Below are positions 1 to 5,816 of a stretch of 9,592 bases of DNA, in pieces. The notes under the pieces are model-generated. The model had not been told where the DNA came from. It did no database searches and saw only the letters and a list, made by a program, of their open reading frames with translations. The stretch is from Spirochaeta sp. (GTDB lineage Bacteria > Spirochaetota > Spirochaetia > DSM-27196 > SLAA01). The first letter of the stretch is position 1. Every line of letters begins with the position of its first letter. The DNA lies in assembly GCA_020201015.1 (NCBI GenBank), contig JAIVHN010000084.1, forward strand, positions 1-9,592, read 5' to 3'. Both the position numbers and the translations under genes were made by a program.

Positions 1-42
1 TTGATATACAACCATACTGAGCTGGAAAAGGTACAGGAGTAG
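1..42 (+). CDS. rpmC: Ribosomal protein L29, C-terminal fragment
   Basis: Only the last 13 codons and the TAG stop (40-42) are in the window; the gene starts upstream. Reading from base 1 gives LIYNHTELEKVQE. A hydrophobic-then-charged helix end of this kind is usual for L29, a small two-helix 50S protein that sits near the polypeptide exit tunnel. The main support is position: rpmC directly precedes rpsQ in nearly all bacterial S10/spc clusters, and the frame closes three bases before the rpsQ start, with the rpsQ SD sequence (AGGAG, 35-39) inside its last codons. The fragment is too short to identify by sequence alone. Confidence 0.7.
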   Translation: MIYNHTELEKVQE

Positions 43-45
43 GCT

Positions 46-345
46 ATGGAGACTGAGAATAGCGCGCCTAACGCAGTGGATCAAATTGCGCAAAAGGCCA
101 AGGGTAAAAAGAGCTTTGTTGGGATAGTTGTAAGCGACAAAATGGAGAAGACCATTGTAGTTGCTGTAGCAAAGCGGCGCGAGCATCGCTTGTATAAAAA
201 GTACGTTAAAGAGACTAAGAAGCTAAAAGCGCACGACGAAAGCAATGAGGCAAAAATGGGTGACCGAGTGCGTGTAGTCGAAGCTCGACCAATGAGCAAA
301 GATAAATGCTGGAAGCTTACTGAAATTATTGAGCGCGCGAAATAG
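46..345 (+). CDS. rpsQ: 30S ribosomal protein S17
   Basis: S17 is a primary 16S rRNA-binding protein of the 30S subunit (OB fold). The family core begins around residue 22 with KSFVGIVVSDKMEKTIVVAV and continues through RREHRLYKKYVKETKKLKAHDE, MGDRVRVVEARPMSKDKCW and a C-terminal KLTEIIERAK, all typical of S17. The protein has 99 residues against about 80-90 usually. The excess is an N-terminal extension of about 20 residues (METENSAPNAVDQIAQKAK) with no counterpart in the short enterobacterial form. The ATG at 46 is supported by AGGAG at 35-39; the next in-frame ATG (codon 32) would remove the first beta strand. It follows rpmC by three bases and precedes rplN by 24. Confidence 0.97.
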   Translation: METENSAPNAVDQIAQKAKGKKSFVGIVVSDKMEKTIVVAVAKRREHRLYKKYVKETKKLKAHDESNEAKMGDRVRVVEARPMSKDKCWKLTEIIERAK

Positions 346-369
346 GCGCGATCGGCAGGAGGAGTTGCA

Positions 370-738
370 ATGATTCAAATGAACAGCTTTCTCAACGTTG
401 CCGACAACAGCGGTGCCAAGCGCGTTCAGTGCATTAAGGTGCTGGGTGGTAGTAAGAGAAAGACCGCCGGAGTGGGTGACGTGATTGTGGTTGCGGTAAA
501 GGATGCTCTTCCAAATGCGCCGGTTAAGAAGGGAAATGTAGAGCGTGCGGTAATCGTGCGAACTCGGAAAGAGTACCGGCGACAAGATGGAACCTACATT
601 CGGTTTGATGATAATGCCTGCGTCATTATAGACGCGGTGCAGAACCCAAAAGGTAAGCGGATCTTCGGACCGGTAGCTCGTGAGCTTCGAGACGCAGATT
701 ACATGAAGATTGTTTCGCTTGCACCGGAAGTAGTGTAG
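370..738 (+). CDS. rplN: 50S ribosomal protein L14
   Basis: L14 binds 23S rRNA at the subunit interface and contributes to intersubunit bridges. The 122 residues equal the standard family length. Diagnostic segments are the N-terminal MIQMNSFLNVADNSGAKRVQCIKVLGG, the GVGDVIVVAVKDALPNAPVKKG stretch, RAVIVRTRKEYRRQDGTYIRFDDNACVII (about residues 60-88), and the C-terminal GTRIFGPVAREL-like segment, seen here as GKRIFGPVARELRD, ending in KIVSLAPEVV. A strong SD (AGGAGGAG, 357-364) lies six bases upstream of the ATG. The stop codon TAG merges into the SD of rplX, which suggests translational coupling. Confidence 0.98.
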   Translation: MIQMNSFLNVADNSGAKRVQCIKVLGGSKRKTAGVGDVIVVAVKDALPNAPVKKGNVERAVIVRTRKEYRRQDGTYIRFDDNACVIIDAVQNPKGKRIFGPVARELRDADYMKIVSLAPEVV

Positions 739-748
739 GGAGGGCGCA

Positions 749-1087
749 ATGAAGAAGAAAGACGAGCGCCAGGAGCCAAAAAAGTTTCGGATTAAAAAGG
801 ACGACCAGGTGAAAGTCCTTGCCGGGAAAGACAAGGGCAAAATTGGCCGGGTTCTGAGAATTGACTCCGACAAAGATCGGGTGTTGGTTGAGGGCGTAAA
901 CATGGTTAAGAAGGCTATGCGTCGCCGGGGTGATAATGATCGCGGCGGAATTATCGAGCTTGAAGCTTCGATTCATATTTCTAACGTTTCGCTGCTTACT
1001 AAGAACGGTGCTGCGACAAGAATCGGATACAAGTTCGAAGACGGCAAAAAGATTCGCGTAGCCAAGAAGACCGGAGAGGTGATCTAA
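749..1087 (+). CDS. rplX: 50S ribosomal protein L24
   Basis: L24 is an early 50S assembly protein that binds 23S rRNA domain I and lies beside the exit tunnel. The KOW motif is clear around residues 16-40 (KDDQVKVLAGKDKGKIGRV), followed by DRVLVEGVNMVKKAMRR, then GGIIELEASIHISNVSLL and a C-terminal TRIGYKFEDGKKIRVAKKTGEVI, the normal L24 order. The length is 112 residues, slightly above the usual 100-105, because of a lysine-rich N-terminal lead (MKKKDERQEPKKF). The SD AGGGAGGG at 737-744 overlaps the end of rplN. The stop is one base before the rplE start, so the two genes are probably translated in a coupled way. Confidence 0.97.
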   Translation: MKKKDERQEPKKFRIKKDDQVKVLAGKDKGKIGRVLRIDSDKDRVLVEGVNMVKKAMRRRGDNDRGGIIELEASIHISNVSLLTKNGAATRIGYKFEDGKKIRVAKKTGEVI

Positions 1088-1088
1088 T

Positions 1089-1652
1089 ATGGCTGCAACT
1101 GTAGCTTCATATGTGCCGGTGCTGCGCCGGAAGTATAATGAGTCGTTAAAGAAGGAACTTGCTGAGGAGTTCGGGTATAAGAGCTCCATGCAGACTCCCG
1201 CTATTGATAAAATCGTGTTGAGTATGGGTGTCGGCGAGGCTATTCAGAACAAAAAGTTGCTGGACTCGGCGGTGGAAGAGCTATCACTCATTGCGGGGCA
1301 GCGAGCGGTTAAGACTAAGGCAAAAAAGTCGATCGCCAACTTTAAGCTACGTGAAGGCATGGAGATTGGAACGAAGGTAACCCTGAGGGGAGATCGAATG
1401 TACGATTTCTTAGGTCGGCTCATCGACGTAGCGCTACCGCGAGTCAAAGACTTCCGAGGGATAAATCCAAATGCGTTTGACGGTCATGGGAACTACTCGT
1501 TAGGTATTAGCGAGCAGATCATCTTTCCGGAAATCGACTACGATAAAATTGATAGAATTAGCGGGCTTAACGTTGCGATAATCACCACGGCCGAGAACGA
1601 TCAAGAGGCCCGACGGCTTCTGGAAAAGCTCGGCATGCCGTTCCGGAAGTAA
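1089..1652 (+). CDS. rplE: 50S ribosomal protein L5
   Basis: L5 binds 5S rRNA and, with L18, anchors it in the central protuberance of the 50S subunit; it also contacts P-site tRNA. At 187 residues it has family length. Recognisable blocks are the N-terminal LRRKYNESLKKELAEEFGYKS, PAIDKIVLSMGVGEA (residues 37-51), the RAVKTKAKKSIANFKLREG rRNA-contact loop (residues 73-91), TLRGDRMYDFLGRLIDVALPRVKDFRG, the SLGISEQIIFPEIDYDK block, and the terminal EARRLLEKLGMPFRK. It starts one base after the rplX stop and uses a GGAG within the end of rplX. In E. coli, repressor S8 binds the spc mRNA near this gene's start; I could not confirm such a site here. Confidence 0.98.
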   Translation: MAATVASYVPVLRRKYNESLKKELAEEFGYKSSMQTPAIDKIVLSMGVGEAIQNKKLLDSAVEELSLIAGQRAVKTKAKKSIANFKLREGMEIGTKVTLRGDRMYDFLGRLIDVALPRVKDFRGINPNAFDGHGNYSLGISEQIIFPEIDYDKIDRISGLNVAIITTAENDQEARRLLEKLGMPFRK

Positions 1653-1678
1653 GGCGAGAGAGGAGAAGCGAGGGTTTC

Positions 1679-1864
1679 ATGGCAAAGAAATCAATGATTG
1701 TTAAGGCACAACGCGAGCCTAAATTTTCCACGAGAAAAGTTAACCGGTGCCGCGTGTGCGGTCGGCCAAGAGGTTATATGCGGAAGTTTGAAATGTGTAG
1801 GGTTTGTTTCCGAAAGCTGGCGAGCGAAGGAATGATTCCCGGAGTTACAAAGTCGAGCTGGTAG
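1679..1864 (+). CDS. rpsN: 30S ribosomal protein S14, zinc-binding (type Z)
   Basis: S14 is a late-assembling 30S head protein next to S3 and S10. At 61 residues this is the short zinc-binding form, not the roughly 100-residue zinc-free form of E. coli. The four-cysteine zinc site is visible: C24-x2-C27 and C40-x2-C43 in NRCRVCGRPRGYMRKFEMCR followed by VCFRKLA. The conserved C-terminus IPGVTKSSW is present. Two purine-rich tracts precede the ATG: AGGAGA (1661-1666, 12 bases away) and GAGGG (1670-1674, 4 bases away); neither spacing is ideal. The TAG stop overlaps the rpsH SD. Confidence 0.97.
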   Translation: MAKKSMIVKAQREPKFSTRKVNRCRVCGRPRGYMRKFEMCRVCFRKLASEGMIPGVTKSSW

Positions 1865-1874
1865 GAGGGCACGG

Positions 1875-2273
1875 ATGAGCGTTTCAGATCCAATCGCCGA
1901 TATGCTGACCAAGATCCGTAACGCCGGCATGGCGCGGTTTGAAAAGGTTGATATCCCGACCTCGAAACTAAAGCTTGAGATTGTGAAAATCTTGAAAAAC
2001 GAAGGTTATATCAAGAACTTCAAGAAGATTGGTCAGGATGAACAAGACCTGATCAGAGTCTTCTTAAAGTACGACGAGCGGAAAGCTCCGATTATTCACG
2101 GTCTTGAGAAAATTTCGAAGCCGGGACGCAGAGTGTATTCGGGTTATAAAAAAATGCCCCGTGTATTTAACGGGTACGGCACCGTCATTGTTTCGACGTC
2201 GACCGGGGTAACAACCGGGCGGAAAGCGAGCGAAAAGAAAGTCGGTGGCGAGTTAATTTGTTCGGTGTGGTAA
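1875..2273 (+). CDS. rpsH: 30S ribosomal protein S8
   Basis: S8 is a primary 16S rRNA-binding protein (helix 21) and, in E. coli, the translational repressor of the spc operon. The length of 132 residues is normal. Family signatures are the N-terminal SVSDPIADMLTKIRNAGMA, the KLKLEIVKILKNEGYIKNF stretch (residues 32-50), LKYDERKAPIIHGLEKISKPGRRVY, and the C-terminal RNA-binding segment STSTGVTTGRKASEKKVGGE ending ICSVW. The SD AGGAGGG (1863-1869) begins in the rpsN stop codon. If spc autoregulation exists in this organism, this is the likely repressor, but no operator structure could be confirmed by eye. Confidence 0.98.
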   Translation: MSVSDPIADMLTKIRNAGMARFEKVDIPTSKLKLEIVKILKNEGYIKNFKKIGQDEQDLIRVFLKYDERKAPIIHGLEKISKPGRRVYSGYKKMPRVFNGYGTVIVSTSTGVTTGRKASEKKVGGELICSVW

Positions 2274-2283
2274 GGGGAGCTGT

Positions 2284-2823
2284 ATGTCACGAATAGGCAA
2301 ATTACCGATACAGGTTCCAAGTGCCGTAAAGGTCACGGTCTCTGAGACTGAAATCTCGGTGCAAGGGCCTAAGGGTACGCTTACGCAGCGGTATCAGCCG
2401 GAGGTAACAATCCGGCCAGAAGGCGATGCGTATTACGTTGTTCGTAATAACGAATCAAAGCGTGCGCGTGCTATGCACGGGCTGTATCGTCAGTTGTTGT
2501 TTAACATGGTGAAAGGAGTCAGTGACGGCTTTACGCGGGAGCTTGTGATAACCGGTGTAGGTTATCGCGCCGAGGTCCAGGGGAAAGCTCTCATGCTCAA
2601 CTTAGGATACTCGAATCCTATTGAGTATGCGATTCCTGAAGGAATTACGATCACCTGTGAAGCGCCCACAAAAGTGGCGATTTCTGGCATAGACATACAA
2701 CAAGTTGGGCAGTGTGCTGCTGAAATTCGGTCGTTGCGACCGCCTGAGCCTTATAAGGGCAAGGGTGTCAAGTACGCCAATGAAACCGTACGTCGTAAGG
2801 TCGGTAAGTCCGGCGTTAAGTAA
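2284..2823 (+). CDS. rplF: 50S ribosomal protein L6
   Basis: L6 sits at the base of the L7/L12 stalk near the sarcin-ricin loop and the factor-binding site. At 179 residues it has the two-domain family length. It begins MSRIGKLPIQVP, has the domain 1 strand motif VSETEISVQGPKGTL (residues 19-33), the mid segment MVKGVSDGFTRELVITGVGYRAEVQG, and the C-terminal signature RSLRPPEPYKGKGVKYANE with VRRKVGKSG. The SD AGGGGAG (2273-2279) starts in the last base of the rpsH stop, four bases before the ATG. Confidence 0.98.
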   Translation: MSRIGKLPIQVPSAVKVTVSETEISVQGPKGTLTQRYQPEVTIRPEGDAYYVVRNNESKRARAMHGLYRQLLFNMVKGVSDGFTRELVITGVGYRAEVQGKALMLNLGYSNPIEYAIPEGITITCEAPTKVAISGIDIQQVGQCAAEIRSLRPPEPYKGKGVKYANETVRRKVGKSGVK

Positions 2824-2837
2824 GGCAAGGTGACGCA

Positions 2838-3197
2838 ATGAAAAGAGTGATTGACAAGACAAATCGGCGAAAGCGTAGGAAGATGCGCGTTCGACGAAAG
2901 ATAAACGGTACTGCGGATCGTCCGCGGCTCAGCGTTTTTAAGAGTAATCGCTATTTATATGTCCAAGTTGTGGACGATGTAAGTGGCAATACGCTGACCT
3001 CAATTAACACTGCTTTTGGCGAGCTAAAGGGTTTGCGGGTTAAGGTTGAGGACGGTGTTAAGCTCGGCGAAGAGTTGGGCAAACGACTAAAGGAACAGAA
3101 GATCGAGAAAGTAGTCTTTGACCGCAATGGCTATCTCTATCATGGTGTCGTCAAGGCTGTAGCTGACGGTACCCGCAAAGCTGGCATTGAGATTTAG
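2838..3197 (+). CDS. rplR: 50S ribosomal protein L18
   Basis: L18 binds 5S rRNA together with L5 and L25-type proteins in the central protuberance. The 119 residues match the family. The basic N-terminal arm (KRVIDKTNRRKRRKMRVRRK) is followed by GTADRPRLSVFKSNRYLYVQ, which is the usual PRLsVfrSnkhiyaQ block, then a helix with KLGEELGKRLKEQKIEKVVF and the C-terminal signature DRNGYLYHGVVKAVADGTRK. The SD is modest (AAGG, 2827-2830, seven bases before the ATG). Its TAG stop merges with the SD of rpsE. Confidence 0.98.
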   Translation: MKRVIDKTNRRKRRKMRVRRKINGTADRPRLSVFKSNRYLYVQVVDDVSGNTLTSINTAFGELKGLRVKVEDGVKLGEELGKRLKEQKIEKVVFDRNGYLYHGVVKAVADGTRKAGIEI

Positions 3198-3206
3198 GGG
3201 GCAGTA

Positions 3207-3701
3207 GTGGATCAGGGGAATGACAAAGAGTTTACCGAAAAGCTGATCAAGCTTAATCGTGTAGCCAAAGTCGTGAAGGGCGGTAGACGCTTTTCTTTTT
3301 CGGCCCTCGTAGTTGTTGGCGATAAGAACGGACGCGTTGGTTATGGATACGGAAAGGCTAATGATGTTGCTGAGGCTATTCGTAAGGGTGTCGACAAGGC
3401 AAAGAAGAATGTAATTCACGTTCCAATGAAAAAGAGTACGATTCCTCACGAGATTCATGGGTGCTTTAAAAGCGCAGAAGTTTTGTTGAAACCTGCGGCT
3501 CCCGGTACCGGTATTATTGCTGGAGGTCCAGTCAGGGCCATTATGGAAGTGGGTGGTATCAATGACATTCTGGCTAAGTCACTTGGCTCCGGCAATCCGG
3601 TCAATATCGTGAAAGCCGTGTTCGAGGGGCTTGAGAATCTCATGGACGCTCGTACCGTGGCTCATAATCGCGGCAAGACTGTGAAGGAAATGTGGGGATA
3701 A
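3207..3701 (+). CDS. rpsE: 30S ribosomal protein S5
   Basis: S5 shapes the mRNA entry site and, with S4, affects decoding accuracy. The protein (164 residues, family length about 165) has the N-terminal double-stranded-RNA-binding-like domain RVAKVVKGGRRFSFSALVVVG then GDKNGRVGYGYGKANDVAEAIRKG (residues 19-62), the HEIHGCFKSAEVLLKPAAPGTG segment, and GIIAGGPVRAIMEVGGINDI with LAKSLGSGNPVNIVKA. The start is a GTG at 3207, chosen because AGGGGG (3196-3201) lies five bases upstream, directly after the rplR stop, and because the KEFTEKLIKLNRVAKV lead is family-like. The spacing to rpmD is four bases. Confidence 0.97.
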   Translation: MDQGNDKEFTEKLIKLNRVAKVVKGGRRFSFSALVVVGDKNGRVGYGYGKANDVAEAIRKGVDKAKKNVIHVPMKKSTIPHEIHGCFKSAEVLLKPAAPGTGIIAGGPVRAIMEVGGINDILAKSLGSGNPVNIVKAVFEGLENLMDARTVAHNRGKTVKEMWG

Positions 3702-3705
3702 TCAC

Positions 3706-3891
3706 ATGGCTAAGAAAGTAAAGATCACGCTTGTCCGGAGTCCTATTGGACGGCGGCCGTCGCATCGTGCCACGGTGCGTTCACTTGGTTTGCGCAAGAT
3801 AGGCCAAACTGTTGAGAAAGAAGTGAACCCAGCGATAATGGGAATGGTGCAGACGGTTTCGTACATGGTCTCGGCCGAGGAGGTTGAGTAA
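3706..3891 (+). CDS. rpmD: 50S ribosomal protein L30
   Basis: L30 is a small peripheral 50S protein. At 61 residues it matches bacterial L30. The sequence KVKITLVRSPIGRRPSHRAT, followed by VRSLGLRKIGQTVEKEVNPAIMGMVQTVSYMV, contains the conserved pattern of an initial beta strand, an R-P-x-H-R turn, the LGLRKIGQ segment and the P-x-I-x-GM-V helix. The SD GGGGA (3694-3698) overlaps the end of rpsE. The stop lies two bases before the rplO start, and the rplO SD AGGAGG (3878-3883) is inside this gene, indicating coupled translation. Confidence 0.97.
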   Translation: MAKKVKITLVRSPIGRRPSHRATVRSLGLRKIGQTVEKEVNPAIMGMVQTVSYMVSAEEVE

Positions 3892-3893
3892 GT

Positions 3894-4160
3894 ATGGAAG
3901 AGTTAAGAGCGCCCAAGGGTGCAACCAGGAATCGTAAGATTCTTGGGCGTGGGCCTGGAAGTGGGAAAGGAAAAACCAGCGGCAAAGGTCATAACGGGCA
4001 GAATGCTCGTTCTGGTGGTGGAGTCCGACCTGGATTTGAAGGTGGGCAAATGCCGTTGTATAGGCGCGTCGCACGCCGAGGGTTTTCCAACTATCCGTTT
4101 AAAGTTGAGTACGAAGTGCTCAACGTATCAGGTAGAGGCAAATGGCATCGAATCCGATAG
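3894..4160 (+). CDS. rplO: 50S ribosomal protein L15, truncated by an apparent deletion at its 3' end
   Basis: L15 is a late 50S assembly protein with a long N-terminal extension that penetrates 23S rRNA. Residues 1-78 are a clean family match: MEELRAPKGATRNRKILGRG, PGSGKGKTSGKGHNGQNARS, GGGVRPGFEGGQMPLYRRVA and RRGFSNYPFKVEYEVLNV. The remainder, SGRGKWHRIR, is not L15, and the protein stops at 88 residues against about 145-150. The globular C-terminal domain is therefore absent. The reading frame collides with the secY start: the last 19 bases overlap secY. In another frame TAG at 4133-4135 (preceded by codons for RIR) merges with AGAGG, the likely secY SD, as at other stop/SD junctions here, so the native rplO stop may be there. 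A third frame ending at 4164 (QVEANGIESDS) is also possible. A loss of about 180-210 bases with a frame change, breakpoint near 4122-4130, is inferred. The start is well supported by AGGAGG at 3878-3883. Confidence 0.85.
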   Translation: MEELRAPKGATRNRKILGRGPGSGKGKTSGKGHNGQNARSGGGVRPGFEGGQMPLYRRVARRGFSNYPFKVEYEVLNVSGRGKWHRIR

Positions 4161-5317
4161 CTGATATTTTTCGCATTCGAGATCTTCGGGATCGTATTCT
4201 TTTTACTATGGGAATGCTGATGATCTACCGTCTTGGTGCGGTCATTCCGATCCCGGGAATCAACGTTAACGCACTACGAATGTACTTTCTCGCGGAGGCA
4301 GGAGCAGGTGTATCCATCACTGACTACCTTGACTTTTTTGCGGGTGGCGCTTTCAGCCGGTTTTCCATTTTTATGCTCGGAATTATGCCGTACATATCAA
4401 TGTCGATCATCATGCAACTCATGGTGGTTGTTTTCCCGAAGCTGAAAAAGGTATCCGAAGAAGAGGGCGGCAGAAAGAAGATATCGAAGTGGACGCGGTA
4501 TGGTACGGTTGGTGTGTGTATAATTCAGTCGTTCGCGGTGACAATATATGCCGACAGTATTCCCGACGCAATTGCCATAGCGCGTAGTGCATATATTCCA
4601 ATATCTATGTTAAGCGTCACAGCAGGAACCGTCTTCTTGATGTGGATTGGTGAACAAATAAATCAGCGAGGCATTGGTAACGGGATCTCCTTGATTATCT
4701 TTGCTGGAATTGTGGCACAGATGCCGGATGCGATTTGGATTTTGATCACAGCCGTGCGTGCCGGTGATCTTAATCCAGTTTTTGTTATCGTTGTCTTTGC
4801 CATGTTTGTAGTGGTTGTTGCACTCGTAATTTACGAGCAGCGGGGCCAACGGAAGATACCGGTGCACTACGCAAAACGTGTAGTGGGACGAAGAATGTAC
4901 GGGGCACAAAATACGTACGTGCCGTTTAAGATCAATCCTTCAGGCGTTATTCCGGTTATTTTTGCATCTTCGGTAATGACCTTTCCGTTGCAGATCGCTC
5001 AGGGTATGGGGCCGGGCGTCCGCTGGTTGCAAACGGTTGCTTATTGGTTGCGACCTGACGGCTCGGCATACTTAGTTACGTACACGTTGTTGATTGTATT
5101 CTTCGCATATTTCTATACGCAGGTGACGCTGAATCCAATTGAGATTAGCGTTCCTGATGGGCGGTACTTCGTTGCTCATAATGGTTGGGGTCGACCTCGA
5201 TCTCATGTCACAAATCGAGGGGCACCTGCGAATGCATCATCACGATGGTCTGACGAAGAAAGGAAAGGTCCGTTCGCGGAACCTGTAGAAGGGGTTATTC
5301 ATGAAGGTACGAGTTAG
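4142..5317 (+). CDS. secY: Preprotein translocase subunit SecY, disrupted after TM8
   Basis: SecY is the ten-helix pore of the Sec translocon in the inner membrane. Residues 1-335 are a good SecY: N-terminal NPIADIFRIRDLRDRILFTM (start of TM1), the plug region FFAGGAFSRFSIFMLGIMPY then ISMSIIMQL (TM2), EEEGGRKKISKWTRYGTV (cytoplasmic loop and TM3), GEQINQRGIGNGISLIIFAG (start of TM5), YEQRGQRKIPVHYAKRVVG (cytoplasmic loop before TM7), FKINPSGVIPVIFASS (TM7), and FFAYFYTQVTLNPIEI (end of TM8). From residue 336 the frame encodes a hydrophilic, non-SecY tail of 56 residues (SVPDGRYFVAHNGW onward) ending at 5317 and overlapping rpmJ by 17 bases. The TM8-TM9 cytoplasmic loop, which contacts SecA and the ribosome in E. 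coli, TM9 and TM10 are absent in this frame. The true C-terminus is one frame over (separate entry). As written the product should be non-functional. The ATG at 4142 has AGAGG at 4134-4138. Confidence 0.85.
   Translation: MASNPIADIFRIRDLRDRILFTMGMLMIYRLGAVIPIPGINVNALRMYFLAEAGAGVSITDYLDFFAGGAFSRFSIFMLGIMPYISMSIIMQLMVVVFPKLKKVSEEEGGRKKISKWTRYGTVGVCIIQSFAVTIYADSIPDAIAIARSAYIPISMLSVTAGTVFLMWIGEQINQRGIGNGISLIIFAGIVAQMPDAIWILITAVRAGDLNPVFVIVVFAMFVVVVALVIYEQRGQRKIPVHYAKRVVGRRMYGAQNTYVPFKINPSGVIPVIFASSVMTFPLQIAQGMGPGVRWLQTVAYWLRPDGSAYLVTYTLLIVFFAYFYTQVTLNPIEISVPDGRYFVAHNGWGRPRSHVTNRGAPANASSRWSDEERKGPFAEPVEGVIHEGTS
5148..5288 (+). pseudogene. secY: Out-of-frame 3' end of secY (TM10 and C-terminal tail)
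   Basis: In the +1 frame relative to the main secY reading frame, bases 5148-5288 encode 46 residues beginning AFLMGGTSLLIMVGVDLDLM and ending LTKKGKVRSRNL, then TAG. The GGTSLLI-V-V-D-M-Q-E pattern is the conserved TM10 segment of SecY, and the basic tail with a His-His-His motif fits spirochaetal SecY as I remember it. The TAG at 5286-5288 sits directly before the rpmJ SD (AAGGGG, 5289-5294), which is the expected native spacing. This shows that the native secY ended here, and that about 55-65 codons between NPIEI (ends 5146) and this fragment are missing with a net frame change. Confidence 0.85.
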
Positions 5318-5414
5318 TGTAAAACCTATGTGCGATAAGTGTAAGGTTATACGTCGAAGGGGTGTTCTACGCATCGTGTGTTCGAATCCAAAGCACAAAC
5401 AACGACAGCGATAG
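5301..5414 (+). CDS. rpmJ: 50S ribosomal protein L36
   Basis: L36 is the smallest 50S protein and binds 23S rRNA with a zinc-ribbon fold. The 37 residues read MKVRVSVKPMCDKCKVIRRR then GVLRIVCSNPKHKQRQR, an unmistakable L36. The zinc ligands C11, C14, C27 and H32 are present, so this is the zinc-binding (C+) form. The SD AAGGGG (5289-5294) is six bases upstream. The frameshifted secY reading frame overlaps its first 17 bases only because of the secY lesion; the native secY stop at 5288 would leave a normal 12-base gap. Direct secY-rpmJ adjacency, without adk, map or infA, fits the order I recall for treponemes. Confidence 0.97.
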   Translation: MKVRVSVKPMCDKCKVIRRRGVLRIVCSNPKHKQRQR

Positions 5415-5432
5415 GTCAGGGGGGATTAGCGA

Positions 5433-5798
5433 ATGGCTCGTATAGCCGGTGTAGATTTACCAAATAAGCATGTTGATATAGCGCTCACTTACATTTATGG
5501 CATTGGTCGGTCAGCTGCGCGGGAAATTTGTCGCAAGACAGGTGTTGATCCGACAGTTCGGATGAACAGCCTTGGCGCTGAAGATATTAATAAGCTTCGC
5601 GCCGTACTTGAGAACGACTATAAGGTAGAGGGACGACTCCGCACCGAGGTGTCGTTAAACATCAAACGTCTGATGGATATTGGATGCTACCGAGGGCTTC
5701 GTCACCGAAAGGGACTTCCCCTCCGTGGACAGCGTACGCGTACTAATGCACGCACACGGAAGGGTAAGAAGAAGACCGTAGCCGGTAAGAAGAAGTAA
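5433..5798 (+). CDS. rpsM: 30S ribosomal protein S13
   Basis: S13 lies in the 30S head, contacts the P-site tRNA and forms intersubunit bridges with L5 and 23S rRNA. The protein has 121 residues, a normal length. It opens MARIAGVDLPNKHVDIALTY, has the helix-two-turn-helix motif YGIGRSAAREICRKTGVDP (residues 22-40), and carries the conserved basic C-terminal signature GCYRGLRHRKGLPLRGQRT followed by RTNARTRKGKKKTV. The lysine-rich tail KKKTVAGKKK is usual for the family. The SD AGGGGGG (5418-5424) is eight bases upstream of the ATG. Confidence 0.98.
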   Translation: MARIAGVDLPNKHVDIALTYIYGIGRSAAREICRKTGVDPTVRMNSLGAEDINKLRAVLENDYKVEGRLRTEVSLNIKRLMDIGCYRGLRHRKGLPLRGQRTRTNARTRKGKKKTVAGKKK

Positions 5799-5816
5799 TC
5801 GGCGGAGGATTAAGCT

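Noticed and set aside
1060..1135. S8-binding autoregulatory structure at the rplX-rplE junction
   Set aside because: It is expected by analogy with E. coli, but I could not recognise the S8 helix-21-like internal loop by eye; small CCGG palindromes there are not sufficient.
223..1189. Long open frames on the - strand opposite rplN, rplX and the start of rplE (226 and 187 codons)
   Set aside because: They lie antisense to unmistakable ribosomal protein genes, have no family resemblance and overlap each other; they are shadows of biased codon use.
3919..4164. 81-codon + frame overlapping rplO in another frame
   Set aside because: Most of it is a shadow of rplO. Only its last residues (QVEANGIESDS) could be a remnant of the native L15 end, which is noted under rplO.
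5147..5317. The 56-residue hydrophilic tail of the SecY frame as a novel domain
   Set aside because: The same bases encode the conserved SecY TM10 and tail in the +1 frame, so this tail is a frameshift product, and it overlaps rpmJ.
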